Shown here in pieces: positions 6,451 to 9,210 of a stretch of DNA of 9,210 bases (positions are counted from its first letter, which is position 1; each line of letters starts with the position of its first letter). The stretch is from Bacteroidota bacterium (GTDB lineage Bacteria; Bacteroidota; Bacteroidia; Chitinophagales; Chitinophagaceae). Location of the stretch: contig JAFAAT010000044.1 in assembly GCA_023426425.1 (NCBI GenBank), positions 1 to 9,210 of the forward strand, read 5' to 3'. A program made the translations under genes and the position numbers. A model generated the notes under the pieces. It saw nothing but the letters and a program-made list of their open reading frames with translations. It was not told where the DNA came from and searched no databases.

Positions 6451-8535
6451 CTAGTTCTTTACTGGCAGGAATGCGTAGTTCTTGCCGTATTCCATCATCT
6501 GCTGGTAGAAGCTTGTAGGATATTCAACGCGAACATCAGTGATCTGGTCACCATTCATTACCGGAACAAGCTTAGGCTGTATGAATCCTTTGTATGGTTT
6601 GATATTCAGTTTGGCAAACCGTTCCAGCACTTCTTTATGCAGCACAGGATCAACCTTTACACCGTAGTTCTCTACCAGGTTTTTACCTGCGGCAAAGTCA
6701 CCTTCAGACTTGATACGCTGGATTTCGCGAAGCAGTTCACCAAACAATGTGCGCAGCTTTTCATAGTCATTTACCCGCACATAGGTTTTGCCGTCTTTCT
6801 TTACAAACTCTACAACGTTATCTTTTTTACCTTTCTCGTATGCCCACTTAGCTACAAGCTGGCGGTTACGCATATGCGACTCCTCGAGTTGCTCACCTGG
6901 CTTAAGTCTGGTCAGCTGGGTCATAAGACCGTTCATCATATAGTTGTCGTATTCTGCCTTACCTACTTCAATAGAAGGTGCCACTCCGATGTCTACCAGT
7001 TTCTGGTCAATTGCGTAGTACAGCGCGACCAGATCAGCACGTGCCTCTTCAAGAGTGGACGCGTAGTTCTTTAGCGTTTTATCTGTAGTTTCTACTCCGG
7101 GGTTGATTTGCCCGGAAGCATGACCAATACACTCATGCATATCTGTGTGCAGGTCAGAAGCAAGGTTGCCATATTGTTTTGCTCTTTGCTTCACTGTGTC
7201 ATTTACGCCGAACTCGTCGATCATTCCACCCTTGGCGCCTGCCACATTGTAGGAGTGGATGATGTTTCCGAGAGAAACAGATTTAGAGCCATGGTTTTTA
7301 CGGATCCAGTCGGCATTGGGAAGGTTGATTCCGATGGGTGTACTAGGAGCAGCGTCACCGCTTTCAGAGATGACGGTAATGACTTTCGCCGTAATACCTT
7401 TTACTTCTTTCTTCTTGTGTTCTGGCATCAGAGGGGAATTATCTTCAAACCACTGTGCTTCTCGGGCAATAGCAGCAATACGCTTCGTGGCTTCCATATC
7501 TTTCATGGAAACTACACTTTCGTAGCTACCTTTTTTACCAATAGGATCAAGATACACCTCAATGAAGCCATTAACCACATCGATCCTCGAGGCAGTGTCA
7601 TTTGCCCAGGCGATGCTATACTCGTCGAAGTCTCTCAGGTCACCGCTACGGTAGTATTTTACCAGCAGGTCCAGTGCTTTCTTTTGCTGTTCATTCTCTG
7701 CGACACCAGAAGCTTTCTCCAGCCAATAGACTATTTTCTCTATAGCAGGGCTGTACATACCACCAACTTTCCAAACCCGCTCGACGACCTTACCAGTGCT
7801 ATCCTTCATAGTCTTGCTATTCAGGCCCCAGGATGGCGCATTGCCCTTGGTGTCGAACTTATTGTAAAAGTCTTCTACCTCCTTCTGCGTCACATTCTCG
7901 TAGAAGTTCACAGAAGATGCGGTGACATTATCAATGCCCGGGCGCAGATCTACCAGTTTGGGTTCATACTTCAGATCGAAGATCACCGGCTTTACCCGGG
8001 TGAGGAAAGCATCCACAGACTCGCCCTGTTCTTTGGGCAGGGAAGCTGTATCACTGTTTTTCACCATTTCGCTGAAAGCCTCAAAACTGAGTTCAGGAAT
8101 GAATTTCTCATTGCTGTAGTGATGATAGTTTCCATTACTGAACCATACGCGACCGGCATATTCCTGGAACTTTTTCCAGTCGGCGGTATCTTTAGCTCCT
8201 TTATAGGATCCATATACCGTCTCAATCAGCTTGCGCAACATCAGACCATCTTTAGATTTCTGGTCATAAATGATATCACGGCCTGATTGGGCTGCTTCAT
8301 AGAGGTAATAGGCGAGCTGTTTCTGTTGGAGGCTCAGCTGATTAAAGCCGGGAATCTGATAACGTAATACCTGGATATCGGCAAATGCTTCTGCCTCTAC
8401 TGCGAAAGTGGAATCGTAGGTTGCCAAAGAATCAGTGGTACCGGCTGTGGCACTGTTGATTTTGCCATCATTGCAGGATGTCATAACTGTGTGTGCTCCC
8501 AATAACGCAAGCATTGGAATAGTCCATTTCTTCAT
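6451..8535 (-). CDS. M49 family zinc metallopeptidase lipoprotein (dipeptidyl-peptidase III-like)
   Basis: Dipeptidyl-peptidase III enzymes remove dipeptides from the N-terminus of short peptides with a zinc ion. The 694-residue protein has both family signatures: HECIGH (467-472), with His467 and His472 as zinc ligands and Glu468 as the catalytic base, and EEARAD (496-501), which supplies the third ligand, probably Glu497. The gap between the motifs is short, as in bacterial M49 enzymes; human DPP III has a much longer one. Length fits the bacterial group (about 675-700). Residues 1-21 are a lipoprotein signal ending in MTSC (Cys21), followed by a polar Ser/Thr/Asp/Gly linker, so the enzyme should be anchored in the envelope, where it could trim imported or released oligopeptides. 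Some database records of related proteins carry the name dihydrofolate reductase; nothing here supports that. The gene stands alone, with its own terminator and a weak promoter candidate. Confidence 0.94.
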   Translation of the reverse strand: MKKWTIPMLALLGAHTVMTSCNDGKINSATAGTTDSLATYDSTFAVEAEAFADIQVLRYQIPGFNQLSLQQKQLAYYLYEAAQSGRDIIYDQKSKDGLMLRKLIETVYGSYKGAKDTADWKKFQEYAGRVWFSNGNYHHYSNEKFIPELSFEAFSEMVKNSDTASLPKEQGESVDAFLTRVKPVIFDLKYEPKLVDLRPGIDNVTASSVNFYENVTQKEVEDFYNKFDTKGNAPSWGLNSKTMKDSTGKVVERVWKVGGMYSPAIEKIVYWLEKASGVAENEQQKKALDLLVKYYRSGDLRDFDEYSIAWANDTASRIDVVNGFIEVYLDPIGKKGSYESVVSMKDMEATKRIAAIAREAQWFEDNSPLMPEHKKKEVKGITAKVITVISESGDAAPSTPIGINLPNADWIRKNHGSKSVSLGNIIHSYNVAGAKGGMIDEFGVNDTVKQRAKQYGNLASDLHTDMHECIGHASGQINPGVETTDKTLKNYASTLEEARADLVALYYAIDQKLVDIGVAPSIEVGKAEYDNYMMNGLMTQLTRLKPGEQLEESHMRNRQLVAKWAYEKGKKDNVVEFVKKDGKTYVRVNDYEKLRTLFGELLREIQRIKSEGDFAAGKNLVENYGVKVDPVLHKEVLERFAKLNIKPYKGFIQPKLVPVMNGDQITDVRVEYPTSFYQQMMEYGKNYAFLPVKN

Positions 8536-8559
8536 TGAAAAGGGGAATTTTTAGAAACT

Positions 8560-8590
8560 TAAAAGTATGGTTTTGAATCTGTAATAGAAA
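8560..8590 (-). promoter_or_regulatory. Weak candidate promoter of the M49 peptidase gene
   Basis: On the minus strand TTTC (8587-8590), a 19-base spacer and TACTTTTA (8560-8567) approximate the Bacteroidota TTTG / TAnnTTTG pattern with one mismatch in each box. The -7 box ends 24 bases before the ATG at 8535, a reasonable leader length. Confidence 0.35.
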
Positions 8591-8632
8591 GACCGGGGTG
8601 TTAAAATCACGCTATTAGAGGGAATTAACATC

Positions 8633-8640
8633 TATTTTTG
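8633..8640 (+). promoter_or_regulatory. Candidate -7 box of the small lipoprotein gene
   Basis: TATTTTTG fits TAnnTTTG exactly. No clear -33 TTTG is found at the right distance. The box ends seven bases before the ATG at 8648, which would place the transcript start at or within a few bases of the start codon. Confidence 0.4.
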
Positions 8641-8647
8641 CCGCCGC

Positions 8648-9079
8648 ATGAGACTACTGTTGCCCCTGTGCCTCTTTTTCTTTTCCTGTTGTCAGGACAC
8701 GAAGGAACAAACCTCTGAACATTCAACTGGTACAGTGGTTCAGCCTGGCATAGTGGTGGCAGCAGACAGTGTTCGTATCCAGGACCCCTTGAATGAAACA
8801 TACTTCTCAGTGAAAGTTCTCACTAATGAAAGAAGCAGAGAAGGTAGCTATGACATCAAAGCCCGGTATGGGCACAACGATGCATTTACTACAATCACTT
8901 TCCCCAAAGGTGGATCAAAGGATATACTGCCAGCTTTGAAGCGGGGAGACAGCCCCAATGAAATGATAGTTGGATTCTATTTTGGTGGCGAAAGACAACA
9001 GTTTTATGAGTACTTCCTGGTGAGGGCTGACCGCGGGAGTACGGAGATGAAGTATATTAGGGGATATACGTTTGAGTAG
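8648..9079 (+). CDS. Small lipoprotein of unknown function
   Basis: I do not recognise this 143-residue protein. It begins with a very short lipoprotein signal, MRLLLPLCLFFFSCC; Cys14 (FFSC) or Cys15 would be lipidated. A polar linker follows (about 16-30, Gln/Thr/Glu/Ser rich). The remainder, about 31-143, is predicted to be one small beta-rich domain: GIVVAADSVRI, ETYFSVKVLTNE, GSYDIKARYGHNDAFTTITFPKGG, NEMIVGFYFGGERQQFYEYFLVRAD and TEMKYIRGYTF. No catalytic motif is visible. The ATG is the only sensible start because it precedes the signal peptide directly. The gene ends in two adjacent in-frame stops (TAG TGA, 9077-9082). It is divergent from the M49 peptidase with 112 bases between the starts; both products should reach the envelope, but a joint role is only a guess. 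No terminator hairpin follows. Confidence 0.82.
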   Translation: MRLLLPLCLFFFSCCQDTKEQTSEHSTGTVVQPGIVVAADSVRIQDPLNETYFSVKVLTNERSREGSYDIKARYGHNDAFTTITFPKGGSKDILPALKRGDSPNEMIVGFYFGGERQQFYEYFLVRADRGSTEMKYIRGYTFE

Positions 9080-9133
9080 TGAAGCATAAGAGTTTTATTA
9101 TGAGACGTGGCTGAAGGTATTAGGCTTAATTGA

Positions 9134-9141
9134 TAGCTTTG
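9134..9141 (+). promoter_or_regulatory. Candidate -7 box of the gene starting at 9182
   Basis: TAGCTTTG fits TAnnTTTG exactly, but no -33 TTTG is seen at a suitable distance. A transcript from here would have a leader of about 35 bases before the ATG at 9182. Confidence 0.35.
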
Positions 9142-9181
9142 CGAAATTCTAAACGTCATTTCGATTGCAGTAACTAAGGCC

Positions 9182-9210
9182 ATGCGCAGAAAACCAAAGC
9201 AGATACATAG
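9182..9210 (+). CDS. Start of a probable gene cut by the right edge
   Basis: An ATG at 9182 opens nine full codons (MRRKPKQIH) to the window end. The support is a TAnnTTTG box 40 bases upstream and CTAAGG just before the ATG, which could act as a weak ribosome-binding site. The basic start recalls N-termini of RNA-binding or RNA-modifying proteins, including Bacteroidota RlmD-type 23S rRNA methyltransferases, but nine residues cannot decide this. Confidence 0.35.

Noticed and set aside
6637..7074. A 145-codon plus-strand open frame opposite the peptidase C-terminal part
   Set aside because: It shares the register described for the longer antisense frame and is explained in the same way; no independent start signals or motifs.
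7108..8286. A 392-codon open frame on the plus strand opposite the M49 peptidase
   Set aside because: It is exactly in register with the peptidase codons on the other strand, so it stays open merely because the peptidase avoids TTA, CTA and TCA codons. Its product has no recognisable domain.
1..9210. CRISPR arrays, tRNA/rRNA genes, insertion sequences, defence or toxin-antitoxin modules
   Set aside because: No regularly spaced repeats, no tRNA-like cloverleaf, no transposase or recombinase reading frame and no terminal inverted repeats were seen.

Overview
The window looks like an ordinary chromosomal segment of a member of the Bacteroidota, probably close to Chitinophagaceae. The evidence is a TlpA-type thioredoxin lipoprotein with an N-terminal DUF4369-like part, an HmuY-like lipoprotein, a bacterial M49 peptidase of the HEC-x-GH type, A/T-rich start regions without Shine-Dalgarno sequences, and promoter candidates of the Bacteroidota type (TAnnTTTG at -7). 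The genus is an inference from style, not from a marker gene.

Layout from left to right: the 5' part of an HmuY-like lipoprotein gene running off the left edge (minus strand); a 357-base gap with promoter signals at both ends; a DUF4369/TlpA-like thiol-disulfide lipoprotein (plus); a predicted outer-membrane beta-barrel protein (minus), convergent with it; the ATP-dependent protease Lon (plus), divergent from the barrel gene; a GT-B (GT4-type) glycosyltransferase (minus), convergent with lon; an M49 dipeptidyl-peptidase III-like lipoprotein (minus); a small lipoprotein of unknown function (plus), divergent from the peptidase; and at the right edge the first nine codons of a probable further plus-strand gene.

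The genes alternate in strand and mostly carry their own promoter or terminator signals, so they appear to be single-gene transcription units, not an operon. Five of the seven substantial genes have an export signal (four lipoproteins, one signal peptidase I-type barrel protein), so the region is rich in envelope functions around one cytosolic housekeeping gene, lon. I see no mobile element, phage gene, CRISPR array, tRNA or rRNA, and no convincing multi-gene novel system. The most useful observations are a strong intrinsic terminator for lon lying inside the coding end of the opposing glycosyltransferase, a membrane-anchored version of a normally soluble peptidase family, very short predicted leaders on two lipoprotein genes, and an uncertain lon start.
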